A stretch of DNA of 64,000 bases, from NCBI GenBank assembly GCA_026390775.1, contig JAPLFF010000003.1, forward strand, positions 248,001 to 312,000, in the 5' to 3' direction. Made by a program: the position numbers and the translations under genes. Positions 56,204 through 64,000 of this stretch are shown here, one piece after another. The stretch's first letter is position 1. Every line of letters starts with the position of its first letter. Origin of the DNA: Ignavibacteriales bacterium. GTDB taxonomy: Bacteria; Bacteroidota; Ignavibacteria; Ignavibacteriales; Melioribacteraceae. The notes under the pieces were generated by a model. It saw only the letters and a program-made list of their open reading frames with translations. It searched no databases and was not told the origin of the DNA.

Positions 56204-56734
56204 TCAGTAGGGGACCTTCATACCTTTATAAAATTCGGGGTTCTTATAATCCTTTCTAAGCGGGTAACCTGCTTCCCAATCGTAAGGCATTAATATTCTT
56301 CTTAAGTCTGGATGATTTAGAAATATGATCCCGAGCATATCGAAAGCTTCACATTCGTGCCAATCAGAAGTTCTCCAAACATTATAAACAGATTCAACTT
56401 TAGGATTTTCTCTTGGTGTAGAAACTTTTAAGGTAATTTTTTGTTTCAAACTTGTTGAATGTAAATGATAGTAAACACTTAGAATACCACCACTTATCAT
56501 ATCTGTTCCATCTTCATCTTTAGCCTTAGTTCCATTAGCATCATCGACTCCGGAGAGAACCATTAGACTATCAAATTTTAGCTCATCACGATCACGTAAG
56601 AATGCTCCGATTTTATGTATTTGCATAGAATCAATGGAAATAATAGGTTCTGTGGGAGTTTCTTTATCTAAACCCAAAATCGCTTCGGCAAACTCATTCT
56701 TTAATAATTCAAAGATTTCTTCAGGATTCTTCAT
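56204..56734 (-). CDS. nuoC: Complex I subunit C (30 kDa)
   Basis: A 176-residue peripheral subunit. The signature [39 protein letters not shown] region lies near residues 125-163 (quoted as a landmark in two pieces, [12 protein letters not shown] and [13 protein letters not shown]). It packs against NuoD. It overlaps nuoB by four bases. Confidence 0.95.
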   Translation of the reverse strand: MKNPEEIFELLKNEFAEAILGLDKETPTEPIISIDSMQIHKIGAFLRDRDELKFDSLMVLSGVDDANGTKAKDEDGTDMISGGILSVYYHLHSTSLKQKITLKVSTPRENPKVESVYNVWRTSDWHECEAFDMLGIIFLNHPDLRRILMPYDWEAGYPLRKDYKNPEFYKGMKVPY

Positions 56735-57222
56735 GCAATTTTCTTTCTTAAAGATTCATTACGAATTTTTTCTTGTAATTTGAGTAAACCTTCTAATAAT
56801 GCTTCGGGTCTTGGTGGACAACCTGGAACGTAAACATCAACCGGGATCACGCGATCAATTCCTTTTAGTACATGATAACCGTGTTCCCAATAAGGACCAC
56901 CACAGTTAGCGCAGCTACCCATAGAAATTATATATTTTGGATCGGGCATTTGTTCGTAAAGCCTTTTTATGCGGGTAGCCATCTTTAATGTAACAGTGCC
57001 TGAAATAATTATTGCGTCAGCTTGTCGAGGAGTATTTCTGGGGATAACACCGAAGCGATCAAAATCGTAGTGTGAAGCGGAAGTAGCCATCATTTCAATT
57101 GCACAGCATGCAAGACCGAAACCTAGCTGCCAAATTGATGAAAGTCTAGCCCAGTTCATTAAGTCATCAACTTTTGCGAGGACTATATTACCGTCAGAAA
57201 ACTCTTTATCTAATAAACCCAT
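56731..57222 (-). CDS. nuoB: Complex I subunit B (N2 cluster)
   Basis: A 163-residue subunit holding the terminal cluster N2. Ligands are the tandem C39-C40 in ACCAIEM, C105 in [10 protein letters not shown] and C136 in [11 protein letters not shown]. It reduces the quinone. It follows nuoA by 21 bases and overlaps nuoC. Confidence 0.97.
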   Translation of the reverse strand: MGLLDKEFSDGNIVLAKVDDLMNWARLSSIWQLGFGLACCAIEMMATSASHYDFDRFGVIPRNTPRQADAIIISGTVTLKMATRIKRLYEQMPDPKYIISMGSCANCGGPYWEHGYHVLKGIDRVIPVDVYVPGCPPRPEALLEGLLKLQEKIRNESLRKKIA

Positions 57223-57243
57223 TAATATTCTCTTTTCGAAAAA

Positions 57244-57654
57244 TTAAGACTTCGGTTTTAATATTTCATCTAACTGTGGTGGTTTCGGATGCGGACGAGC
57301 CCATTCCAAATCGCCTTTTCGCCACTCATAAGCCATACCTAGACCTAAAACTAAAAGAAATATTAGCCCGACAAGAAAGCCATAAACACCATATTCTTTA
57401 TAAATAAGTGCCCAAGGGAAAAGTAGAACGACTTCTACATCAAAAATGAGGAAAATTAGAGCAACAACATAAAATCGGATGTTAAATTTTACCCAGGGTG
57501 AGCCTTGAGGATTTTCACCACATTCATAAGTTAAATATTTTTCGCGGGTAGGTCTATTTGGGCTTAAAAGTTTTGAAATAATGAATACTGCAACCACAAA
57601 AACGATTGCAAGCATAATAAAAATCAGAATTTTCCCGAATTCAGTAAGCATCAA
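57244..57654 (-). CDS. nuoA: Complex I subunit A
   Basis: A 136-residue three-helix subunit with the loop YECGENPQGSPWVKFNIRFYV and FDVEVVLLFPWAL, both diagnostic. It is the first gene of the operon; a consensus promoter lies just upstream. The last 25 residues form a polar tail. Confidence 0.95.
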   Translation of the reverse strand: MMLTEFGKILIFIMLAIVFVVAVFIISKLLSPNRPTREKYLTYECGENPQGSPWVKFNIRFYVVALIFLIFDVEVVLLFPWALIYKEYGVYGFLVGLIFLLVLGLGMAYEWRKGDLEWARPHPKPPQLDEILKPKS

Positions 57655-57675
57655 GTTTCAAAAAATGTTGCGTGC

Positions 57676-57704
57676 AAAATAGCACATCCAAGTATTTTTG
57701 TCAA
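57676..57704 (-). promoter_or_regulatory. Consensus promoter of the nuo operon
   Basis: On the minus strand TTGACA (57704-57699) is followed after 17 bases by TATTTT (57681-57676), near-perfect for a primary sigma factor. The nuoA ATG lies 22 bases further on, so the leader is short. The opposite strand gene starts 140 bases away. Confidence 0.75.
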
Positions 57705-57794
57705 GAAATTGTATAAGATTTCATCCATTGAATAAAAATTTTTATGAATTTTTTTTTAATTAAATTTGTATCAGTTACTAAGAAAAGTTTTAGA

Positions 57795-58754
57795 ATGAGA
57801 AAACAAAACCTAATTATTTTTATTCTTGTTTTGTGTGGAATAGAACTTTACGCACAATCACCCGGACAAAAGTGGGAAAGTGTTTTCGAATCTAAAGATC
57901 AAATAGTATATGTTGATACTTCCAGCATAAAGCAGTTCGAAAATCAGATTTCGGTCTTAAGCATAACTTCATATAAACAACCGCAATTAATTGAATCCTT
58001 AAATAAGGAAGCAAAAAGTGTAAAATCGCAAATACTTTTTAATGCGGCTTCTAAAAAGTACACTGTTATAGGAACACTTTATTATGATAAAGATCTAAAA
58101 ATACTTGGTGAAACGTCATTACCAGGATTTACATCCGGCAGCGAAAATTTTTCGATTCCCTTGGAAGGAAATGAAACTATGACAATTGTATTCAACAAAT
58201 CAGTCGAATTCTTAAAAAGCGGTGTTGCAGTAATTGAACAGAAAGATTTTTCTAAAAGCAGTGATAAGAACAAAGAACTTTCAAATGCTGATTCTCGGAG
58301 AAGTAAATTGTCAGGTAATCAGTTAAATAAAACAACAAAAGATTCTGTAAATGCAAAAGATCGAGTAGCTCTTTTCCTTAGTAAAAAAGATTCTATTCAA
58401 AAATCTTCACAGATAAACAATAATATCAAAACCTTCGATGACAAGACGAAATCAGGCACTAATTTGAAAGTCTCTATAACTGAGAAGAAAAAGGATAAAC
58501 TCTTACAGAAGGGAAATGAAAGTGAAACAAATCCCAAGAGCACAATATTTACAGATGGAACAAAATATTCCTTTCAAGTTTCATCATGGAAAAATAAATC
58601 AAAAGCCGAAAGTGAAGTTGCAAGATTAAAATCCGAAGGTCACAATTCCTTTATCACTGAAGGGTATGTTAAAGGTACTACATGGTACCGTGTTCGAATC
58701 GGATATTTTAATTCCCTCGAAGAAACTGAAAAGTACATGAAAAAAGTAAAATAA
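57795..58754 (+). CDS. Exported SPOR-domain protein
   Basis: A 319-residue protein from ATG 57795 (an earlier in-frame ATG at 57744 would only add residues before the signal peptide). A signal peptide (about 1-22, ending ELYAQ) precedes a soluble domain, a long Lys/Ser/Asn-rich linker (about 150-250), and a C-terminal SPOR domain (YSFQVSSWKNKSKAES to the end). SPOR domains bind denuded glycan strands at division septa. The N-terminal domain is unassigned. It is divergent from nuoA. Confidence 0.85.
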   Translation: MRKQNLIIFILVLCGIELYAQSPGQKWESVFESKDQIVYVDTSSIKQFENQISVLSITSYKQPQLIESLNKEAKSVKSQILFNAASKKYTVIGTLYYDKDLKILGETSLPGFTSGSENFSIPLEGNETMTIVFNKSVEFLKSGVAVIEQKDFSKSSDKNKELSNADSRRSKLSGNQLNKTTKDSVNAKDRVALFLSKKDSIQKSSQINNNIKTFDDKTKSGTNLKVSITEKKKDKLLQKGNESETNPKSTIFTDGTKYSFQVSSWKNKSKAESEVARLKSEGHNSFITEGYVKGTTWYRVRIGYFNSLEETEKYMKKVK

Positions 58755-58823
58755 TTTTTTGTAAGGTATTACTTACTCTACATTCCGTCTCTACTAATGA
58801 TTCAAAAAAAAAAAAGGTTTACA

Positions 58824-59336
58824 ATGAAGAAGAATATATTTCTTTTCATGTTGTTGATTCTTGCAACAAGCATAATCATCTGTGCACAGCAAAATATAAA
58901 ATTAGATAATTCGAAAGGGAAAGAAATGAATGTGAAAGTTCAAAAGACAGATAAGGAATGGAAAGAATCCTTAACTCCCGAACAGTATCAAGTATTGAGA
59001 GAGAAAGGAACTGAAAAACCATTTACAGGTAAATACTGGAACTCTGATGAAAAAGGGATATACAATTGTGCAGCATGCGGACAAGTTCTATTTGATTCCG
59101 ACACGAAATTTGATGCCGGCTGCGGATGGCCGAGCTTTTCAGATGTTGTAAATAATAAAAATGTGATTTTAAAAGATGATAATAGTTCAGGTATACACAG
59201 AATTGAAGTTATGTGCAGCAATTGCGGCGGACATTTAGGGCATGTGTTTGATGATGGACCGAAACCTACAGGGCAACGGTTTTGTATCAATTCTGCTTCA
59301 ATAGTGTTTGAGAAAAAGAAAAATGATGTGCACTAA
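58824..59336 (+). CDS. msrB: Exported peptide-methionine (R)-S-oxide reductase
   Basis: A 170-residue MsrB preceded by a signal peptide (about 1-22). I use ATG 58824, which follows AAAAGG; an earlier ATG lies in an A tract. The zinc cysteines are C82, C85, C131 and C134; the catalytic cysteine is C153 in RFCINSAS. It repairs oxidised methionines in envelope proteins. No resolving-cysteine partner or MsrA gene is adjacent. Confidence 0.93.
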   Translation: MKKNIFLFMLLILATSIIICAQQNIKLDNSKGKEMNVKVQKTDKEWKESLTPEQYQVLREKGTEKPFTGKYWNSDEKGIYNCAACGQVLFDSDTKFDAGCGWPSFSDVVNNKNVILKDDNSSGIHRIEVMCSNCGGHLGHVFDDGPKPTGQRFCINSASIVFEKKKNDVH

Positions 59337-59396
59337 TAAATGTATTGCCGCAATAATTTTTCTCTTCTAAATTGGAATACAAAAAGACGAGGGACT

Positions 59397-60272
59397 ATGA
59401 AAAGATATTTGTTTGCTCTGATATGTCTTGTGCTTGTTTACACAAATAATGCTCAGATAAAAAATCCTAATCTTAATGCTTTGATTGCAACAGAATATGC
59501 ATTTATATCTTCTGCTGCCGAAATCGGAACTAGAGATGCATTCCTAAAATTTATAGCAGATGACGGAATTATCTTTAGACCTAATGCAGTTAATGGAAAG
59601 ACATATCTAAGTAACGCACCCAAAAGACCAGGCTTACTTAGCTGGTATCCAACATATGTAGGGATTTCACGTGATGGAGATATGGGTTTTACAACCGGTC
59701 CGGCAGATTTTAAAAAAGATAAAGACAGTTCGGCTATTTGGTTTGGTAATTTTTCTACAGTTTGGCAAAGACAATTAGATGGTAAATTTAGATTCGTTAT
59801 TGATATGGGTAGTAGCAATAATAAACCGACGGAACAATATATTCCCCTTAAATATGAAATGATTAGTTCGAATTCATCTTATCTAAGAAAGGGAATGAAA
59901 AGAATAAAATCTGATGAACTTTTTAATAACGATAAAAAATTTACAATGATAATTTCTAAAATTGGTGTTGCATCAACATATAAGAAATTTATTAATGAAG
60001 AATCACGATTACTTCGAGATGAACTTTATCCAATAATTGGAACTACCGCGATTACGGATTATTTTACAAAAAATATCGGAACCTATATATTTAATCCTAT
60101 TGGAGGAAAAATTTCTTCATCAAAAGATCTTGGTTTTACTTATGGCGAGTTAAAGATTACTAACTCCGATGAAAATAAAAACGGAACTTACAATTATATG
60201 CACATCTGGAAGAAAGAAGGGAGGCGATGGATAATCATTATTGATGTTGCGAATAAACTGGAAACAAAATAA
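59397..60272 (+). CDS. Exported NTF2-like (DUF4440/SnoaL-type) protein
   Basis: A 291-residue protein from ATG 59397, which follows GACGAGGG. A signal peptide (about 1-21, ending NNAQ) is followed by a region similar to DUF4440/NTF2-like domains (a DAFLKFIADDGIIFRP segment near residue 47, and a YNYMHIWKKEGRRWIIIIDV end). Two such halves may be present, the second ending in the typical HIWKKEG strand. No catalytic residues are evident and the ligand is unknown. It lies 60 bases after msrB, probably in one transcript. Confidence 0.7.
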   Translation: MKRYLFALICLVLVYTNNAQIKNPNLNALIATEYAFISSAAEIGTRDAFLKFIADDGIIFRPNAVNGKTYLSNAPKRPGLLSWYPTYVGISRDGDMGFTTGPADFKKDKDSSAIWFGNFSTVWQRQLDGKFRFVIDMGSSNNKPTEQYIPLKYEMISSNSSYLRKGMKRIKSDELFNNDKKFTMIISKIGVASTYKKFINEESRLLRDELYPIIGTTAITDYFTKNIGTYIFNPIGGKISSSKDLGFTYGELKITNSDENKNGTYNYMHIWKKEGRRWIIIIDVANKLETK

Positions 60273-60275
60273 AAA

Positions 60276-61184
60276 CTAACTCTTCACGTTGTTAAGATTG
60301 ATTCGCGAAACTTTTATTATACTGAAGATCAACACTGCCACACCAATCCATTGAACCGGATTCAAAATATTACGATGAATAAAATATTCAAGTACTACTG
60401 CTGTTAGAGGAAATGCCAATTCGCAAATTGTTGCAACAGAAGCTGTGATTTTTTTTAGCCCGTAGTAATATAAAAAAATTGCAGCTCCGCCCGTCGTAAA
60501 TGCAATTATTAAAAAGATCATCCATTGATAAGAAGATACACTTGAAATTGTTTTAATATCTCCCATCAAAGTTGCAATTACTATCATTATAATAGTAGAT
60601 AATAAAAATCTTAAATAAGTACCCATTTCAAAACCAACATCTCTTAATGCTCTTTTACTAAAAACTGTTGATGAACTAAAACTTACTGCGGCAATCAATG
60701 AAAAACCTGCCGCAACTAATGTCTTATCTCCGGTTAAAAAATTCGGGAGTGAAAAACCGAATGTCATAAAATATGCACCTGTTACAGCAAGAAATGCCCA
60801 GAAGAAAAATATTTTTGGAAGTTTTTCCTTCAATAAAATTCCGGCAAGCGACAATGCAAATACAGGTTGAAGTTTTTGGATCAGTATAACGATTGAAAGA
60901 TTTACAAAATTGACATAGAAAAGAGCTTTTGTTATTGCCATCGTTCCAATGGCTCCGCCAAATAGTGCAACTCCAAAAAAAGCAAGCCAATCTAGTCTGG
61001 AAAGAACTTTCATCTTGGAATATTGTCTTATAAATATTGGCGATAATAATATAGCAACGATTGTACTTTCAATAAATACTACCAGCGGGACTGGTAAACT
61101 ATAAAGAGCTGGACGTAAAACAATTCCATCGAATCCCCAAAGAGCTGCGGCGACAATAACAAATAGTGGGGCTAATCTTCCCAT
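60276..61184 (-). CDS. EamA-family (DMT) transporter
   Basis: A 302-residue, ten-helix transporter made of two EamA repeats (about 5-135 and 155-290). The motif FVVIAAALWGFDGIVLRPAL is at the N-terminus and EYFIHRNILNPVQWIGVAVL near the end. Substrates of this superfamily include amino acids and metabolites; the specific one is unknown. It lies 81 bases downstream of the MATE gene on the same strand. Confidence 0.87.
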   Translation of the reverse strand: MGRLAPLFVIVAAALWGFDGIVLRPALYSLPVPLVVFIESTIVAILLSPIFIRQYSKMKVLSRLDWLAFFGVALFGGAIGTMAITKALFYVNFVNLSIVILIQKLQPVFALSLAGILLKEKLPKIFFFWAFLAVTGAYFMTFGFSLPNFLTGDKTLVAAGFSLIAAVSFSSSTVFSKRALRDVGFEMGTYLRFLLSTIIMIVIATLMGDIKTISSVSSYQWMIFLIIAFTTGGAAIFLYYYGLKKITASVATICELAFPLTAVVLEYFIHRNILNPVQWIGVAVLIFSIIKVSRINLNNVKS

Positions 61185-61265
61185 TCATCCTTCTTTCTAT
61201 TAATTAGATTATAAAGTGTGGACAAAAATAAATATTATTTCACTATTAAATAGGATTTAGACGGT

Positions 61266-62600
61266 CTAATCCAAAAATATTTTTTTACTTTTAATATTAA
61301 ATCTGAAAAGCATTGTTATACCTAATGAAGCTAATCCTAAAAGTAAACCGACCCAAATTCCAGCCGCACCGAATTTGAAAACAAAACCAAGAAGATAAGA
61401 TATGGGTATTGCAACGACCCAATAAGATAATATTGATATCAATAATGGAATTTTTACATCAGTCAATCCTCTTAGAATTCCAATTCCAGTAGCTTGTAAT
61501 CCGTCAAAGAGCTGAAATAATCCTGCTATAATTAAAAGTACACTTGCAACTTCGATTACTTCCGGGTTACTATTATAAAATGTTGGAAGAATATTCCTAA
61601 ATAGAAAAAAGATAGTAGCAAATGTTAACATCACGGCTGAAGCCAAACCCAACGCACTGAATCCAGCCAAACGAATTTGGCTTATGTTCTTTTTCCCAAC
61701 TGCATCACCGACACGAATGGTACCCGCAGATGCGATTCCCAAAATAATCATATAAGTTGCCGAAGCTAAACTAATCGCAATCTGATGCGCAGCAAGTTGT
61801 TTTGCACCAATCCACCCGATCATTATTGCACCGAATGAAAAAGCTCCGACTTCCAACAAATATTGAAAACCACTTGGTAATCCAATGCTGATTAATTTTC
61901 GTATTAGATTATTATCTACAGGTTTAATTTTGAATTTTGGTTCATAAATTTTTACTCGTACATATTTTAAAGTGAAGATCATAAGAGCAGCAGCCATAAC
62001 CCAACGCGTTGTTGTTGTTGCAATACCGGCGCCAGATAGACCCATTGCCGGGAAACCAAAATTACCGTAGATAAAAATCCAGTTTAGAAATGCGTTCAAT
62101 AGATTTGCAGCGATTGCAATTACCATCGGCGGATTTGGAATTGATAACCCTTCCAGAAATTGTCGATAACACTGAAAAACCATAAACGGAATTACTGATA
62201 GAGTTAAAATCTGTAAATATGGTATTGCTTCTCTAACAACTTCTTTTGGTTGATTCATGTGTGGGATAAGAAATGATAATGAGAAAGTGCCTAACATTAA
62301 TACTATTGAGAATATCACATTGACCAGTAATGAATGATTCAGAATTTTTCCGCAATCATTTTGATTATTTGAACCTTTAGCAATTGCAATTAAAGGAGTT
62401 GAAGCATATGTCATTCCAATGCCAACAACTATAACAAGAAAAAATAATCCATTCACTAGTGAAGCAGCGGCAAGAGAAGTATAACTGACTTTACCAACCA
62501 TCAAACTGTCAACTACACCCATCATTACATGTCCCAATTGTCCTAAGGAAATTGGTAATGCAAGTTTGATAGTCTCTTTTATATGCGTTCTAAAATTCAT
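61266..62600 (-). CDS. MATE-family multidrug efflux pump
   Basis: A 444-residue, 12-helix transporter with two MATE repeats. The opening KLALPISLGQLGHVMMGVVDSLMVGKVS and the second-half start KLISIGLPSGFQYLLEVGAFSFG are typical of the NorM branch. It would expel cationic compounds in exchange for Na+ or H+. It is divergent from the glycosyltransferase at 62677. Confidence 0.9.
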   Translation of the reverse strand: MNFRTHIKETIKLALPISLGQLGHVMMGVVDSLMVGKVSYTSLAAASLVNGLFFLVIVVGIGMTYASTPLIAIAKGSNNQNDCGKILNHSLLVNVIFSIVLMLGTFSLSFLIPHMNQPKEVVREAIPYLQILTLSVIPFMVFQCYRQFLEGLSIPNPPMVIAIAANLLNAFLNWIFIYGNFGFPAMGLSGAGIATTTTRWVMAAALMIFTLKYVRVKIYEPKFKIKPVDNNLIRKLISIGLPSGFQYLLEVGAFSFGAIMIGWIGAKQLAAHQIAISLASATYMIILGIASAGTIRVGDAVGKKNISQIRLAGFSALGLASAVMLTFATIFFLFRNILPTFYNSNPEVIEVASVLLIIAGLFQLFDGLQATGIGILRGLTDVKIPLLISILSYWVVAIPISYLLGFVFKFGAAGIWVGLLLGLASLGITMLFRFNIKSKKIFLD

Positions 62601-62676
62601 CTTCTATGTTTTGTTAGATAAATAACTCTAAACGAAAATTAGTAAATTGTAGCCACAACTCATTATTAATATAGAA

Positions 62677-64000
62677 ATGAAATACTCAAAAATATTTGCA
62701 TACGGTTTGCTTGCAATAATTATTGCTCTCTTTATTTCTAACATGCTTGATGTAAGATTTATTCAGGATGATGCTTATACTTCTTTGCGTTACGTAAAAA
62801 TTTTTTTGGAAGGGAAGGGTTTGGTATTCAATGAAGGAGAGCGGGTAGAAGGATATACAAATTTTTTATGGATTATGATTTTAAGCGGAATAGAATTTCT
62901 AAAACGAAATTTCCATCTTGCTTTTGATCTTGAAAATACCGCACAGTTATTGTCAATTATTTTTAGCATTTGTGTCTTAATCTTAACATATATCCTTTCT
63001 AAAATGATAAATCAAGAAAGAGAAAATGAGTCTTCATTAGAAAGAATTATTTATGAATTAAAAAATCTTTTACCGGTTTTCCTCTTAGCATTTTCAACTC
63101 CAATGGTTTATTGGGGAGTGAGTGCGATGGAAACAACTTTATTTGTTTCCTTAATCTTACTATCTATTATATATTACTTAAAAGGAGAGAACAGCAAGCC
63201 AAACATTGCTTTTGTTATTGTCTCGGTTTTGAATTCACTTCTACGTCCCGAAGGATTAATATTTTTTGTCCTGATAATATTTCATAAAATATTATTCAAT
63301 TTTTTCGAAAGGAAAGTACAGGAAGAGAAAAAATCCATATCAGTGATATTTGATAAGATTACCCGTAAAGAAATTTTATTTTTCCTTGTTCCTTTGGCTA
63401 CCTACATTATTTTCCGATGGGTTTATTACGGTTATCCTTTGCCCAATACATTTTACGCAAAAACAGAATTTACTCTTCAATTCTTACAGCGCGGAATAAA
63501 TTACTTCTATGATTTTGCACGCTCATATTTGTTATACGGATTTGTTTTAATTCTGCCGATAGTTTTATTCAGAAATAAAATCACTATTAAAAATTTCACA
63601 CTATTGTTTGGGTTGAACATTTCATGGACAGTTATTGTAATTTTAATAGGCGGAGATGTTCTTCCAATCCATCGTTTCTTTCTTCCTATTATGCCGATAA
63701 TTATGATTCTATTTGTTAAAGCTGTTGTTGAAATTATCGAAAAAATCTTTTCACGAAAAAAAATAATTCTTCAACCGGTTCTCATATTTGCTTTTGTTCT
63801 AATATCTCTGTTTGGTTATCTGAACTATGGCAATCAAAAAAATGAAATTATGAATAAGCGATCTTATGAAGCGGGGTTAGTGAAGAAAATGAAAATTTAT
63901 GCGGAATGGGTAAAAGAAAAGAGTGACCATAAAGAAAGAAAAATTTCCGTTGCTTTATCAACTATTGGCTCATTCTCATATTTCTCTGATGCAAAAGTAA
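62677..64000 (+). CDS. GT-C-type membrane glycosyltransferase, N-terminal part (runs off the window)
   Basis: From ATG 62677 the frame stays open for 441 codons to the window edge. The product is a polytopic protein with an acidic DD motif after the first helix (IQDDAYTSLRYVK), then EGYTNFLW, STPMVYWGVSAMETTLF and LLRPEGL, with many helices. This pattern is seen in GT-C glycosyltransferases of the arabinofuranosyl/mannosyltransferase type, which use polyprenyl-phosphate sugars at the outer membrane face. The acceptor is unknown. About 100 further residues may be missing. Confidence 0.8.
   Translation, partial: MKYSKIFAYGLLAIIIALFISNMLDVRFIQDDAYTSLRYVKIFLEGKGLVFNEGERVEGYTNFLWIMILSGIEFLKRNFHLAFDLENTAQLLSIIFSICVLILTYILSKMINQERENESSLERIIYELKNLLPVFLLAFSTPMVYWGVSAMETTLFVSLILLSIIYYLKGENSKPNIAFVIVSVLNSLLRPEGLIFFVLIIFHKILFNFFERKVQEEKKSISVIFDKITRKEILFFLVPLATYIIFRWVYYGYPLPNTFYAKTEFTLQFLQRGINYFYDFARSYLLYGFVLILPIVLFRNKITIKNFTLLFGLNISWTVIVILIGGDVLPIHRFFLPIMPIIMILFVKAVVEIIEKIFSRKKIILQPVLIFAFVLISLFGYLNYGNQKNEIMNKRSYEAGLVKKMKIYAEWVKEKSDHKERKISVALSTIGSFSYFSDAKV

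Noticed and set aside
47066-57654. Claim that the organism lacks nuoEFG altogether
   Set aside because: Only this window is visible; those genes could be encoded elsewhere.

Overview
The window is a dense stretch of bacterial chromosome (about 52 protein genes, 4 tRNAs) of low GC by eye. The gene set points to the Ignavibacteria/Chlorobi side of the Bacteroidota superphylum: an 11-gene complex I cluster without the NADH module, a fused E1 alpha-beta 2-oxoacid dehydrogenase, a VorDBAC-type 2-oxoacid:ferredoxin oxidoreductase, an atpDC pair away from the other ATP synthase genes, a membrane H+-pyrophosphatase, and occasional TAnnTTTG-like promoter elements. This placement is inference; no rRNA gene is present to confirm it.

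Layout. 1-4322 (minus): truncated cstA, then lolD and two FtsX-type Lol permeases. 4539-4949: tRNA cluster Pro-Arg-His-Glu. 5060-7832: acyltransferase, alpha/beta hydrolase, quinone-oxidoreductase-like enzyme. 7851-13687: phosphate block, with two 11-bp-periodic Pho-box-like arrays, a small membrane protein, a porin, pstSCAB and phoU. 13885-17618: S66 carboxypeptidase, hydE, a TPR lipoprotein and a DUF58 protein. 17680-19493: two poorly characterised genes separated by an attC-like 200-nt inverted repeat. 19542-27484: phosphosugar mutase (minus), nth, then lipB, fused E1, E2 and lipA. 27804-30548: ferredoxin oxidoreductase operon. 30882-35739: very large sensor kinase and a lone receiver. 35911-37739: atpDC. 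37828-39228 (minus): unknown gene, A-type Fe-S carrier, superoxide dismutase. 39685-42210: H+-PPase. 42272-43490 (minus): DoxX and thioredoxin-like proteins. 43686-46992: RNA methyltransferase, then a membrane protein/YceI/Rieske trio. 47066-57654 (minus): nuoABCDHIJKLMN. 57795-60272: SPOR protein, exported MsrB, NTF2-like protein. 60276-62600 (minus): EamA and MATE transporters. 62677-64000: truncated GT-C glycosyltransferase.

How the genes fit together. Reduced ferredoxin from the Vor enzyme could feed the NuoEFG-less complex I; the H+-PPase and F-ATPase subunits share the resulting proton circuit. LipA and LipB build the lipoyl groups on the E2 encoded between them. The porin-pstSCAB-phoU run is one phosphate-uptake unit under a Pho-box array, and a near-identical array precedes an undescribed 60-residue membrane protein, the best candidate for something new. 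Several exported redox or repair proteins (SOD, MsrB, thioredoxin-like, Rieske, YceI) suggest attention to envelope oxidative chemistry.

The intergenic DNA is unusually rich in palindromic repeats of several families. Three of them sit inside the nuo operon.
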